From NCBI GenBank assembly GCA_944385365.1, contig CALWWW010000008.1, positions 21,489 to 85,488 of the forward strand: 64,000 bases of DNA. Reading direction: 5' to 3'. Numbering within the stretch: position 1 is the first letter of the stretch; the number at the start of each line of letters is the position of its first letter. Source of the stretch: an uncultured Oscillospiraceae bacterium. Its GTDB lineage: Bacteria; Bacillota; Clostridia; Oscillospirales; Oscillospiraceae. Positions 1 to 8,309 of the stretch are shown here, in pieces. The notes beneath the pieces are model-generated. The model ran no database searches and was not told the DNA's origin. It saw nothing but the letters and a program-made list of their open reading frames with translations. The translations under genes were made by a program, and so were the position numbers.

Positions 1-191
1 TCGGCCCCGAGGGCCACAGCGATTATCTCAACGTGTTTGTCACCCAGTCGGAAGAAGAGGCCCGGCGGGCCTATGGCAAGGACCGGCGCAACTATCTGGC
101 CCGGCTGACCATGGACGACGATGGCAGTCACACAGAGTTCTGGAACCGGGAGGCATCCTGCTGGGAGCCACACGACGCCACCACAGAATAA
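1..191 (+). CDS. C-terminal end of an unidentified protein (partial)
   Basis: An open frame runs from the window edge (first full codon at base 3) to a TAA at 189-191 and gives 62 residues. The tail is polar, rich in Glu, Arg and Asp, and has no membrane segment. Residues such as YLNVFVTQ and FWNREASCWEP are visible, but I recognise no family from this fragment. The stop is followed about 30 bases later by the first hairpin cassette, as for most other genes with such cassettes here. The start and most of the gene lie outside the window. Confidence 0.6.
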   Translation, partial: GPEGHSDYLNVFVTQSEEEARRAYGKDRRNYLARLTMDDDGSHTEFWNREASCWEPHDATTE

Positions 192-222
192 ACTGTAACG
201 CACGCTACAACCCCAAAAATAA

Positions 223-483
223 AGTTTTTACTCAATTTTTTTACAAAAAAATTGTGGGGTCCAGGGGCAAAGCCCCGGTCGCCCGTCGCAACGGGCGAAA
301 TACCCGCTGGCCGCAGCCAGCGAAACACCCGCGCCGCGCACGGCGCGAAATCCCGCCCGCCGCAGCGGGCGAAATCCCCTATCGTCCCAAAGCGCCATCC
401 GCAGATGGCGCAATCTCCGGGGCGTAAGCCCCAAGGCCGCCGTCCCCACCCCGTCAGCGGGTGGCGGACGGCGGCCTTTTGTC
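223..483 (+). repeat. Hairpin-module cassette, locus 1
   Basis: The cassette begins with an AT-rich hairpin (225-254) and a short GGGGC/GCCCC stem. Four 24-25 bp modules follow with stems GCCCGT (281-296), GCTGGC (306-321), GCGCCG (331-346) and GCCCGC (355-370). Each closes a CGCA tetraloop and is followed by GAAA and a C-rich linker. An 8-bp stem GCGCCATC/GATGGCGC with the same loop comes next, then a GGGGC stem, then a terminator-like GGCCGCCGTCC/GGACGGCGGCC stem with TTTT. The stems differ while loop and linker stay constant. No protein is supported here. Confidence 0.85.
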
Positions 484-585
484 AAAGTAAGATGGAATAG
501 TGAAACGTGAAGAAGTGTGGTGACCGCTGACGCGGTCGATTGAAAAGTGCCGCACCGGGCGTGGTGCGGCGCGGCGCAGCACTGC
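484..585. repeat. Spacer block shared with locus 9
   Basis: This roughly 100-bp stretch recurs almost unchanged at 53487-53590, between the same two repeat families. It contains GACCGC/GCGGTC and GCCGCACC/GGTGCGGC inverted repeats. It is absent from the other seven cassettes, so loci 1 and 9 are probably recent copies of one larger unit. Confidence 0.7.
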
Positions 586-782
586 CGTAGGGCGCGGCAT
601 CCTTGACGCGCCCACACCGCACCCCATCCGGGGCCGTCAGGGATGCCGGCCCCTACGCCGATGGTGGTCGGCAGTGCGGCACAGCGGCGGGGGCAAGCCC
701 CCGCCCTACAGGGTGGAACCAATCGGCCAGTGGAAACCAGCAAGTGCATACCGGCGGCGGGACACGCAGGTCCCGCCCTACG
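586..782. repeat. CGTAGG/CCTACG-bounded repeat family, locus 1
   Basis: This is a series of palindromic units bounded by CGTAGG and CCTACG. One is built on GGGCGCG..CGCGCCC around GGCATCCTTGAC, one on GGGGCC..GGCCCC around GTCAGGGATGCC, one on GCGGGGGC..GCCCCCGC, and one on GCGGGAC..GTCCCGC. The same units recur in different order and orientation near 14551, 20427, 25092, 33345, 43352 and 53591. They are non-coding by composition. Confidence 0.8.
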
Positions 783-827
783 TTCCATATCGGCAGTTCA
801 TCCGGTTCATCGGGGCAAATACACAAC

Positions 828-857
828 GGGCGCGCTGCAACCCAGGCAGCGCGCCCC
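828..857 (-). terminator. Stem-loop terminator after engB
   Basis: A GGGCGCGCTGC/GCAGCGCGCCC stem lies just past the engB stop. Related GGGCGCxCTGCAA hairpins follow obg (20616) and nfnB (25766), so it may be a dispersed terminator type. The T tract on the minus strand is weak. Confidence 0.5.
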
Positions 858-865
858 TGTATGGC

Positions 866-1453
866 TCAGGCGTCACCGGCAACGCTCTGGAGGATTCCCA
901 CCAGGGCGTCGCGGCCGTCGCCCTTTTCCGCGGAAAAGGCGATGATCTCCACCGTTTCCGGTAATTCCAGCGTCTGCCGGATCAGGGCCAGATTGGGTTC
1001 AATGTCCCGCTTGCGCAGCTTGTCCAGCTTGTTGGCCACAATGACAAAGGGCTTGCCGGAGTTTTTAAACCACTCCGCCATGGTCATGTCGTTGGCCGTT
1101 GGCTTGTGGCGGGCGTCCACAATCATCACGCCGTAGTCGATGAGCCCCGAGGCAAAATACGCCTCCATGAGCTTGCCCCACCGGTCTTTCTCAGCCTTGC
1201 TGACCTTGGCATAGCCATAGCCCGGCAGGTCCACCAGATACAATTTCTGGTCAATGCGGAAATAGTTGATATGGGTGGTCTTGCCGGGGGCCTCGCCTAC
1301 CCGGGCGAAGTTCTTCCGCTGCAATACCCGGTTGATGACTGAGGATTTGCCCACGTTGGATTTTCCGGCAAAGGCCACCTGGGGCAGGCCGTCCCGTGGG
1401 CAATCGGCAATGGCCGTGGAGGAGATGACAAATTCCGCGTTATGCAGATTCAC
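866..1453 (-). CDS. engB: Ribosome-biogenesis GTPase EngB (YihA/YsxC)
   Basis: The product is a 195-residue TrmE-Era-EngA-EngB GTPase required for large-subunit assembly in the cytoplasm. The P-loop GKSNVGKS is at residues 30-37. It is followed by a G2-region Thr pair in GKTTHINYF, G3 DLPGYGYA, G4 NKLDK and a G5-like FSAEKG. The GTG start at 1453 was chosen because GGAGG lies seven bases upstream and it gives the normal family length. A longer upstream frame would run into lon. The gene begins 13 bases after the lon stop, which matches the Bacillus lonA-ysxC order and implies co-transcription. Confidence 0.93.
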   Translation of the reverse strand: MNLHNAEFVISSTAIADCPRDGLPQVAFAGKSNVGKSSVINRVLQRKNFARVGEAPGKTTHINYFRIDQKLYLVDLPGYGYAKVSKAEKDRWGKLMEAYFASGLIDYGVMIVDARHKPTANDMTMAEWFKNSGKPFVIVANKLDKLRKRDIEPNLALIRQTLELPETVEIIAFSAEKGDGRDALVGILQSVAGDA

Positions 1454-1466
1454 AATGCCCCTCCTC

Positions 1467-3902
1467 TCACTGGCGCAGACCGGCCCGGTCGCCGCCGGAT
1501 TCCGGCACCGGCAGGGGCAGCTCCTTGGCAGGCTGGGGCTCCGGTTCCGGCTCCGTGGGGACGTCGTCCTTGCGGCAGGGTCCGAAATCCAGCGCCGCCT
1601 CAATGACGGCGTCCACATGGCGGACGGTGATAAAGTTCAGCGCCTTGCGCACCGTCTGGTCGATTTCCTCCAGGTCCTTCTCGTTGGCGGCGGGGATGAT
1701 GACGGTCTTGACGCCGTGGCGCAGGGCCGCCATGGTCTTCTCCTTCAATCCGCCGATGGCCAGCACCCGGCCCCGGATGGAAATTTCACCCGTCATGGCA
1801 ATATCGCGGCGGACCGTGGCCCCGGTCAGGGCCGACACCATGGCCGTGCAGACGGTGATACCCGCCGAAGGGCCGTCCTTGGGCACCGCGCCCTCGGGGA
1901 AATGGACGTGGATATCCTTGGTCTGGTAGAAATCCGGGGCAATGCCGAACTTGGCGGCACGGGACCGGATATAGCTCATGGCGGCATGGGCCGACTCCTT
2001 CATGACATCGCCCAGGTTGCCGGTGAGCTCCAGCTTGCCGGTGCCGTCCACCACGTTGACCTCCACCTCCAGCGTCTCGCCGCCGACGGAGGTCCAGGCC
2101 AGCCCCGTCACCAGACCAACCTGGTCGGTGGTGGGCTTTTCATCGGGCAAATACCGGCGGACACCGAGAAACTCCTCCAGATTGGACCCGGTCACGGTAA
2201 TGCGCTTGGGGGCGTTGTCGGAGACGAACCGCATATCGGCCTTGCGGCAGATGGCGGCCAGCTGCCGTTCCAGGTTCCGGACGCCGGATTCCCTGGTGTA
2301 GCAGGTGATGGTCTCCCGGATGGCCTCGTCGGTGACCCGCAGCTGCTGCTTGGTCAGGCCATGGCGGGCCATGACCTTGGGCAGCAGATGGTCCTTGGCA
2401 ATGCGCAGCTTTTCCTCGTCGGTGTAGGAGCTGAGCTCGATGACCTCCATACGGTCCAGCAGGGGCCGGGGCACCGTATCCAAAGTATTGGCCGTGGTGA
2501 TGAACATGCACTCCGACAGGTCGAAAGGCAATTCGATATAATGGTCCCGGAACGTGCCGTTCTGCTCGCTGTCCAGGACCTCCAGCAGTGCCGCCGACGG
2601 GTCGCCCTTGTAATCGGCGCCCATCTTGTCGATCTCGTCCAGGAGCATCAGGGGATTGCGGGTACCAGCCTGCAAAATGCCGTTGATGATGCGGCCCGGC
2701 ATGGCGCCGATATACGTTTTCCGGTGGCCGCGGATGTCGGCCTCGTCATGGACGCCGCCCAGGGAAATCCGGGCCAGCTTCCGGTTCAGGCTCTTGGCGA
2801 TGGACATGGCAATGGACGTTTTACCGGTGCCGGGAGGGCCCACCAGACAGATGATCTGTCCCGGCAGCTCCGGGGCCATCTTCTTGACGGCCAGCACCTC
2901 CAGAACCCGCTCCTTCACCTTGTCCAGGCCGAAATGGTCGTGGTCCAGCAGCTTTTTGGCCGCTTTCACGTCCACCCGCTCCTTGGTGCGCTCGTTCCAG
3001 GGCAGCTCCAGGCAGATGTCCAGATAGTTGCGGATGACGGCGGCCTCCGAGGAGCCGCCGGGCTGACGGGCCAGCCGCTGGACCTCCTTGTGGAGCTTCT
3101 TGTCCACCTCTTCCGGCAGCTTGAGGGCCTCGATGCGCTCCTCGTACTCGAGAATCTCGCTGTCCTCGTCGTCCCCCAGCTCCCGCCGCAGGACCTTCAT
3201 CTGCTCCCGGATATAGTATTCCTTCTGGCTGCGGTTGACGCTCTCCTGGACCTTCTCCTGGAGCTCGTTTTCCAGCCGCAGAACCTCGATTTCCTTGGCC
3301 AGCATGGCGCTGATGACGGCGGCCCGCTTGGTGGGGACCAGCTGTTCCAGAACCCGCTGCTTGTCGCTGTAGGAAATGGAAGCGTTCTGGGCGGCAAAGT
3401 CCGCCACATAGCTCAAATCCTCCGAGGCAAACACCTGGTGCAGCCCCTCCTGGACCGACTTGGGCGTCAGCTCCAGGAACTGGTCGAACAGCTGCAAACA
3501 CTGGCGCAGCAGCGCTTCGCTGCGGACGGCATCGGGGTTGTACTTGCCGTCGGGCAGCAGCTCCACCCGGCCCCGGAAAAAGGGCTCCTCCTGAATCCAC
3601 TGGGTCACATGGGCCCGGTATTCGCCCTCCACCAGAATGCGCACCGTGTCGCCGGGCAGCTTCAATACCTGGCGGATATGGGCCACGGTGCCGATCTCGT
3701 AGAGGTCGTCCATGGAAGGCTCGTCGGTGGCCACGTTCTTTTGGGCAACGAGGAAAATCTCCTGGTTGGTCCGCATGGCCTCGTCCACGGCCCGGATGGA
3801 CTTTTCGCGGCCCACGTCGAAGTGGACCAGCATTTTGGGAAATACACACAGTCCGCGCAGCGCCAGCACCGGCAGCCGCTCAGACAGAATGATGTCGTTC
3901 AT
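1467..3902 (-). CDS. lon: ATP-dependent endopeptidase Lon
   Basis: This is an 811-residue Lon protease that degrades misfolded and regulatory proteins in the cytoplasm. It has an N-terminal substrate domain, a charged coiled-coil stretch near residues 200-260, an AAA+ module with Walker A GPPGTGKT (355-362) and Walker B LMLLDEIDK (418-426), and a C-terminal Ser-Lys protease domain. The catalytic Ser679 lies in PKDGPSAG and Lys722 in GLKEK, the same numbers as in E. coli Lon. The C-terminus ends in a Pro/Glu-rich tail. An AAGGAGAG site precedes the ATG. It lies downstream of clpX, past a terminator, and upstream of engB. Confidence 0.97.
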   Translation of the reverse strand: MNDIILSERLPVLALRGLCVFPKMLVHFDVGREKSIRAVDEAMRTNQEIFLVAQKNVATDEPSMDDLYEIGTVAHIRQVLKLPGDTVRILVEGEYRAHVTQWIQEEPFFRGRVELLPDGKYNPDAVRSEALLRQCLQLFDQFLELTPKSVQEGLHQVFASEDLSYVADFAAQNASISYSDKQRVLEQLVPTKRAAVISAMLAKEIEVLRLENELQEKVQESVNRSQKEYYIREQMKVLRRELGDDEDSEILEYEERIEALKLPEEVDKKLHKEVQRLARQPGGSSEAAVIRNYLDICLELPWNERTKERVDVKAAKKLLDHDHFGLDKVKERVLEVLAVKKMAPELPGQIICLVGPPGTGKTSIAMSIAKSLNRKLARISLGGVHDEADIRGHRKTYIGAMPGRIINGILQAGTRNPLMLLDEIDKMGADYKGDPSAALLEVLDSEQNGTFRDHYIELPFDLSECMFITTANTLDTVPRPLLDRMEVIELSSYTDEEKLRIAKDHLLPKVMARHGLTKQQLRVTDEAIRETITCYTRESGVRNLERQLAAICRKADMRFVSDNAPKRITVTGSNLEEFLGVRRYLPDEKPTTDQVGLVTGLAWTSVGGETLEVEVNVVDGTGKLELTGNLGDVMKESAHAAMSYIRSRAAKFGIAPDFYQTKDIHVHFPEGAVPKDGPSAGITVCTAMVSALTGATVRRDIAMTGEISIRGRVLAIGGLKEKTMAALRHGVKTVIIPAANEKDLEEIDQTVRKALNFITVRHVDAVIEAALDFGPCRKDDVPTEPEPEPQPAKELPLPVPESGGDRAGLRQ

Positions 3903-3944
3903 GGTTACACTCTCCTTTCCGGGGAATCCTCCGCGGAAATTGAC

Positions 3945-3970
3945 AAAAGGGGGCCGTTTGGCCCCCTTTT
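3945..3970 (-). terminator. Terminator between clpX and lon
   Basis: AAAAGGGGGCC and GGCCCCCTTTT form a strong stem around a four-base loop. The minus-strand T run makes it a terminator for clpX. Only about 40 bases separate it from lon and no clear promoter lies between, so it probably attenuates rather than stops transcription into lon. Confidence 0.8.
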
Positions 3971-4038
3971 ATGGCAAGTATTGGGCCGTCGGGGGGTTCT
4001 CCGTCGGGCTTGCGCCGCCATCGGGGCCCATGGCCCGA

Positions 4039-5313
4039 TTACGACGCGTCGGCAGAGCCGGCCTCCGGCAGCACGGCCCGCTCGTCCCGGAACTCCTGGG
4101 GCTTGGCGCCGTTGCGGACGCTGTCCGCCGTCACCAGAACCCGTGTAATGGTGGGGTCCGAGGGAATCTCGTACATGATACCGGTCATGACGCCTTCCAG
4201 GATGGCCCGCAGGCCGCGGGCGCCGATTTGCCGTTCCATGGCCTTTTCGGCCACGGCCTCCAACGCCTCCTGCTCAAAGTTCAGCTCCACATGATCGTAT
4301 TCCAGGAGCTTGGCGTACTGCTTGCACAGGGCGTTCTTGGGCTCCGTGAGAATCTTGATCAAATCCTCCTTCTGGAGGCTCTGCAGGCTGGTGATCACCG
4401 GCAGACGGCCCACCAGTTCGGGAATGATGCCGAATTTCAGCAGATCATGGGGCTGCACCTCCCGGAACAGTTCGCCCACATCCCGGTTCTTCTTGCTCTT
4501 GACCTCGCCGCCAAAGCCGATGGAGCTGCGGTCGGTACGGCGGCCGATGATCTTGTCGAGACCGTCGAAGGCGCCGCCGCAGATGAAGAGAATATTGGAG
4601 GTGTCGATCTGGATGAACTCCTGCTGGGGGTGCTTACGGCCGCCCTGGGGCGGCACATTGGCCACGGTGCCCTCCAGAATCTTCAAAAGGGCCTGCTGGA
4701 CGCCTTCGCCGGACACGTCGCGGGTGATGGACGTGTTTTCGCTCTTGCGGGCGATCTTGTCCATCTCGTCGATATAGATAATGCCCCGCTGGGCCAGTTC
4801 CACATCGAAATCGGCGGCCTGTAACAGCCGCAGCAGAATGTTCTCCACGTCCTCGCCCACGTAACCGGCCTCGGTGAGGGTGGTGGCGTCGGCGATGGCA
4901 AAGGGCACGTTGAGAATCTTGGCCAGGGTCTGGGCAAAGAGGGTCTTGCCGCTGCCCGTGGGACCGATGAGCAGAATGTTGCTCTTCTGCAATTCCACAT
5001 CGGAGGCGCTGCTCTCGAAGTAGATGCGCTTATAGTGGTTGTAGACGGCCACCGACAGGGCCACCTTGGCCTCGTCCTGTCCGATGATATAGCCGTCCAT
5101 ATATTCCTTGATCTCTTTGGGCGTGGGCAGCTTCTCCGGCAGCACCATCTGGTGGTCCGCTTCGTCCACCATCTCGTCGTGCAGAATGCTGGAGCACAGC
5201 TCGATGCATTCATTGCAGATATAGACGTTGGGGCCGGCGATCAGCCGCACCACCTGATCCTGGGTCTTGCCGCAAAAGCTGCAGCGAACGCTGCGCTCGT
5301 CGTTGCGCGCCAA
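4039..5313 (-). CDS. clpX: ATP-dependent Clp protease ATP-binding subunit ClpX
   Basis: This is a 424-residue AAA+ unfoldase that feeds substrates into ClpP. The N-terminal zinc-binding domain shows Cys11, Cys14, Cys33 and Cys36. Walker A GPTGSGKT is at 117-124 and Walker [10 protein letters not shown] at about 178-186. A GYVGEDVE pore-region motif lies between them. Length and domain order are normal. The gene follows clpP by about 75 bases containing a GGCGCATC/GATGCGCC hairpin (5352-5379). That hairpin could be an attenuator or a processing site between the two cistrons. Confidence 0.97.
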   Translation of the reverse strand: MARNDERSVRCSFCGKTQDQVVRLIAGPNVYICNECIELCSSILHDEMVDEADHQMVLPEKLPTPKEIKEYMDGYIIGQDEAKVALSVAVYNHYKRIYFESSASDVELQKSNILLIGPTGSGKTLFAQTLAKILNVPFAIADATTLTEAGYVGEDVENILLRLLQAADFDVELAQRGIIYIDEMDKIARKSENTSITRDVSGEGVQQALLKILEGTVANVPPQGGRKHPQQEFIQIDTSNILFICGGAFDGLDKIIGRRTDRSSIGFGGEVKSKKNRDVGELFREVQPHDLLKFGIIPELVGRLPVITSLQSLQKEDLIKILTEPKNALCKQYAKLLEYDHVELNFEQEALEAVAEKAMERQIGARGLRAILEGVMTGIMYEIPSDPTITRVLVTADSVRNGAKPQEFRDERAVLPEAGSADAS

Positions 5314-5388
5314 TGGAATGCCTCCTTCTGTCTGTTCAAAAACCGACTTCGGCGCATCAGACGGCTGTCCGATGCGCCTTGGCCGTTG

Positions 5389-5973
5389 TTACCGTTTGGG
5401 GTATACGATCTTGTCGATGAGACCGTATTCCACGGCCTCCTCGGCGGGCATAAAGTTGTCGCGCTCGGTGTCGATGGCGATCTGCTCAATGCTCTTGCCG
5501 GTGTTCTCCGAGAGGATCTTGTTGAGCTTCTCCCGGGTCCGCAGCATCCACTCGGCCTGGATTTTGATGTCCGAGGCCTGGCCCCGGGCGCCGCCGGAGG
5601 GCTGATGGATCATGATTTCGGCGTTGGGCAGGGCCATGCGCTTGCCCTTGGCGCCGGCGGACAGCAGGAACGCGCCCATGCTGGCGGCCATGCCGATGCA
5701 GATGGTGGAAACGTCGCATTTGACGTAATTCATCGTATCGTAGATGGCCATACCGGCTGTGACGGAGCCGCCGGGGGAATTGATATAGAACTGAATATCC
5801 TTATCGGGGTCCTGGGCCTCCAGATACAGCATCTGGGCGACGATCAGGCTGGCGGTCGTGTCGTTGACCTCCTCGGAAAGCATCACGATGCGGTCGTTGA
5901 GCAGCCGGGAAAAAATATCATAGGACCGCTCGCCGCGGCTGGTCTGCTCCACGACATAGGGAACTAGGCTCAT
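5389..5973 (-). CDS. clpP: ATP-dependent Clp protease proteolytic subunit ClpP
   Basis: This is a 194-residue ClpP serine peptidase, the tetradecameric partner of ClpX. The triad is visible as Ser98 in GMAASMG, His123 in IMIHQPSGG and an Asp in DTERDNF near residue 172. The ATG at 5973 was chosen over an in-frame ATG 33 bases upstream, because the protein then begins [10 protein letters not shown] like other ClpPs and AGGAGA lies 11 bases before it. It sits between tig and clpX. This arrangement lets the trigger-factor chaperone and the protease be made together. Confidence 0.96.
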   Translation of the reverse strand: MSLVPYVVEQTSRGERSYDIFSRLLNDRIVMLSEEVNDTTASLIVAQMLYLEAQDPDKDIQFYINSPGGSVTAGMAIYDTMNYVKCDVSTICIGMAASMGAFLLSAGAKGKRMALPNAEIMIHQPSGGARGQASDIKIQAEWMLRTREKLNKILSENTGKSIEQIAIDTERDNFMPAEEAVEYGLIDKIVYPKR

Positions 5974-6027
5974 GGGGTTACTGTCTCCTTTCGTTGGATG
6001 AAACATTCTAACCGCCTGACCGGAAAA

Positions 6028-7470
6028 TTATTCCTCGGTCTTGGTCTCCGTCTCGGCCTTCTTGCGGGTGGTGCGCTTCTTGGGCTTCTCCTCGCCCTCG
6101 GCGGCCTCGGCGGTCTCTTCGGCCTTCTTCTTGGTGGTGCGCTTCTTGGCGGGCTTCTTCTCAGCCTCGCCCTCGGCGGTCTCCTCGGCGGCCTTGGGAG
6201 CCACGGCCACGGCGCTGTCGGCAATCAGGCGGACGGCCTTGCGGGTGGCCAGATCAATCTTCAGGCTCTCCACGGGCAGAGCGGCCTTGACCTTCTCCAG
6301 CTCCATGGAATACTGCTCGGCCAGGGAAGCGTACTCGGCCTCGATCTCCTCCTCGGAGACCTCGATCTTCTCCTCTTCCACGATCTGGCTCAGGAGCACA
6401 TTGGCGCGGACGGTCTTCTCAGCCATGGGACGCATGTTGGCGCGCAGGCCGTTCAGGTCGCCGCCCATCATCTTGGCGTAGTCCTCCATCTTCATGCCGC
6501 TGGCCTGCAGCTGGTAGCCGAACTGCTCCATCTGCTTGTCCACCTGCTCGTCGATCATGCAGGCGGGAATCTCGCAGGTCATGTTGTCGGCGGCCATGGT
6601 GACGGCGGTGTTCTCAAACTCCTGGTTGACGGCACGCTCGCGGTTCTCGGTGAAGCGCTTGCGGATGTCCTCCTTCAGGGCGTCCAGGGTGTCGAACTCG
6701 GACACGTCCTTGGCGAACTCGTCGTCCAGCTCGGGGCGCACGGTCTCCTTGACCTCGTGGATCTTGCACTTGAAGACAGCGGGCTTGCCGGCCAGCTCGG
6801 GGGTGTACTGCTCGGGGAAGGTGACTTCCACGTCCTTCTCCTCGTCGGCCTTGACGCCCACCAGGGCCTCTTCAAAGCCGGGGATGAACTGATGGGAGCC
6901 CAGCTTCAGGATGTGGCCCTCAGCCTTGCCGCCCTCGAAGGGCTTGCCGTCCACAAAGCCCTCGAAGTCGAAGACCAGGGTATCGCCCATTTCGGCAGCG
7001 CGGTCCACGGTGGAGATGCGGGCGTTGCGCTCGGCCATGCGGTCCAGCTCGGCGGCAACCTCCTCGTCGGTGACGTTGACCTCAGCCTTGGGAACCTCCA
7101 GGCCCTTGTACTGGCCCAGGGTCACTTCGGGATACAGAGCGGTTTCGATGGTCAGAACGACGGTGCCGTCCTCTTCCTTGTTCAGGTCGATAACGGAGGG
7201 CATGCCCACAGCGTTCAGCTTCTGCTCCACAACGGCCTTCTCGTAAATCTCGGGGAACAGCTCGTTGACGGCGTCCTCAAAGAACACCTCGGCGCCGTAC
7301 ATACCCTCGATGACCTTGCGGGGGGCCTTGCCCTTGCGGAAGCCGGGGATGGCGATGTGCTTGCGGTTCTTCAGATAGGCCTTGTTGAGGCCGTTCTCAA
7401 AGGTATCCTTGGCAATCGCAATCACGATTTTGGCATTGCCGTTCTCTTTCTCAACGCTCTTTACGTTCAT
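6028..7470 (-). CDS. tig: Trigger factor with extended basic/acidic tail
   Basis: This ribosome-associated chaperone and peptidyl-prolyl isomerase has 480 residues. The ribosome-docking signature GFRKGKAPRK lies near residue 45. An FKBP-type PPIase domain (DTLVFDFEGFVDGKPFEGG) follows, then the helical C-terminal domain. About 50 residues beyond the usual end form a low-complexity tail with two copies of a K-[KR]-R-T-T-[KR]-K-K-A-E unit separated by acidic stretches. An AGGAGG site precedes the ATG and a promoter lies about 70 bases upstream. It is the first gene of the clp-lon cluster. Confidence 0.95.
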   Translation of the reverse strand: MNVKSVEKENGNAKIVIAIAKDTFENGLNKAYLKNRKHIAIPGFRKGKAPRKVIEGMYGAEVFFEDAVNELFPEIYEKAVVEQKLNAVGMPSVIDLNKEEDGTVVLTIETALYPEVTLGQYKGLEVPKAEVNVTDEEVAAELDRMAERNARISTVDRAAEMGDTLVFDFEGFVDGKPFEGGKAEGHILKLGSHQFIPGFEEALVGVKADEEKDVEVTFPEQYTPELAGKPAVFKCKIHEVKETVRPELDDEFAKDVSEFDTLDALKEDIRKRFTENRERAVNQEFENTAVTMAADNMTCEIPACMIDEQVDKQMEQFGYQLQASGMKMEDYAKMMGGDLNGLRANMRPMAEKTVRANVLLSQIVEEEKIEVSEEEIEAEYASLAEQYSMELEKVKAALPVESLKIDLATRKAVRLIADSAVAVAPKAAEETAEGEAEKKPAKKRTTKKKAEETAEAAEGEEKPKKRTTRKKAETETKTEE

Positions 7471-7538
7471 TGGTGTATTCCTCCTATGTGGTGGGCTGCC
7501 GGTGGGCAGCCATATTGCACCGAATTATATGCCGTACT

Positions 7539-7567
7539 ATTCTAGCAGAAATCCCGGCGCATTTCCA
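7539..7567 (-). promoter_or_regulatory. Probable sigma-A promoter for the tig-clp cluster
   Basis: TGGAAA is separated by 17 bases from TAGAAT, which is preceded by an extended TGC. It points to tig with a leader of about 65 bases. I saw no CIRCE or CtsR-like heptad repeat in this leader. Confidence 0.55.
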
Positions 7568-7622
7568 CTGTTTTTTTCAACATTTCCCGGTTTTCCGAAA
7601 AAAACCGGCCATTCCACCGCCG

Positions 7623-8309
7623 TCAGCGGAGTTTTTGGGGGGTGAAGTTTACATAATCTGCCGCCAGCAGCCGGTAGGCGATGCCGTCCACGTCTCCCTC
7701 CACAGCCAGACGGTGGGACGGGCCGTGGAGATGGCCGTAGCAGCACTCCCGGACGCCGTAGCGGTGGAGCAGGTCCAGAATCTCCGGGCAGCGGTAGCCC
7801 CGGTACAGGGGCGGATAATGGAGGAAGCAGAGTTTCTCCTTCTCCCCCGCCGCTTTCAGCGACGCTTCCAGCCGCAGAACCTCCCGGTTGTAGACCTTTT
7901 CATTGTGGGTGCCCTCGTTGTCCTCTTCAAAAAACCAGCCGCGGGAGCCGCAGAGGGCCACATCCTCATAATAGAGACAGTTGTTGTGGAGCAGTTCCAT
8001 GTTGGTGAAGCCGTGGGCCTCGCAGAACTGGCGGAACTTGTTAGCCGTGGACCACCAGTAATCGTGGTTCCCCTTGAGAAGAATTTTCCGGCCGGGAATC
8101 TCGTTGACAAAGGCAAAATCCGCGGCGGCGGCTTCCAGGCCCAGGGCCCAGCTGATATCGCCCAGGAGCACGGTGGTGTCGTCGGGTCCGATGACGGACA
8201 ATCCCTGCCGCAGCTTGTCCATATAACCCACCCATGCGCCGCCGAAGATATCCATGGGTTTGTCGGCGCCCAGACACAGGTGCAGGTCGCCCATGGCGTA
8301 GAGGGCCAT
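7623..8309 (-). CDS. Calcineurin-like metallophosphoesterase
   Basis: This is a 228-residue protein of the binuclear metallophosphoesterase superfamily, without signal peptide or membrane segments. The metal-ligand motifs appear in order: GDLHL at residues 7-11, GDISW near 50, GNHDYW near 80 and a C-terminal GHLHG. These support a phosphoesterase. The substrate cannot be told from sequence. Its ATG overlaps the thrC stop as TAATG, so translation is probably coupled to threonine synthase, though a functional link is not evident. Confidence 0.85.
   Translation of the reverse strand: MALYAMGDLHLCLGADKPMDIFGGAWVGYMDKLRQGLSVIGPDDTTVLLGDISWALGLEAAAADFAFVNEIPGRKILLKGNHDYWWSTANKFRQFCEAHGFTNMELLHNNCLYYEDVALCGSRGWFFEEDNEGTHNEKVYNREVLRLEASLKAAGEKEKLCFLHYPPLYRGYRCPEILDLLHRYGVRECCYGHLHGPSHRLAVEGDVDGIAYRLLAADYVNFTPQKLR

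Noticed and set aside
281-374. CRISPR array
   Set aside because: The 25-bp period is made of self-complementary modules without unique spacers, and no cas genes are present.
223-483. Integron attC-like cassette array
   Set aside because: No integrase, no cassette genes and no attC core sites. The modules are too short.
1266-4148. Long plus-strand open frame (960 codons) over engB and lon
   Set aside because: It is antisense to well-supported lon and engB genes, has no ribosome site, and encodes His/Gln/Gly-rich text typical of the reverse strand of GC-rich genes.
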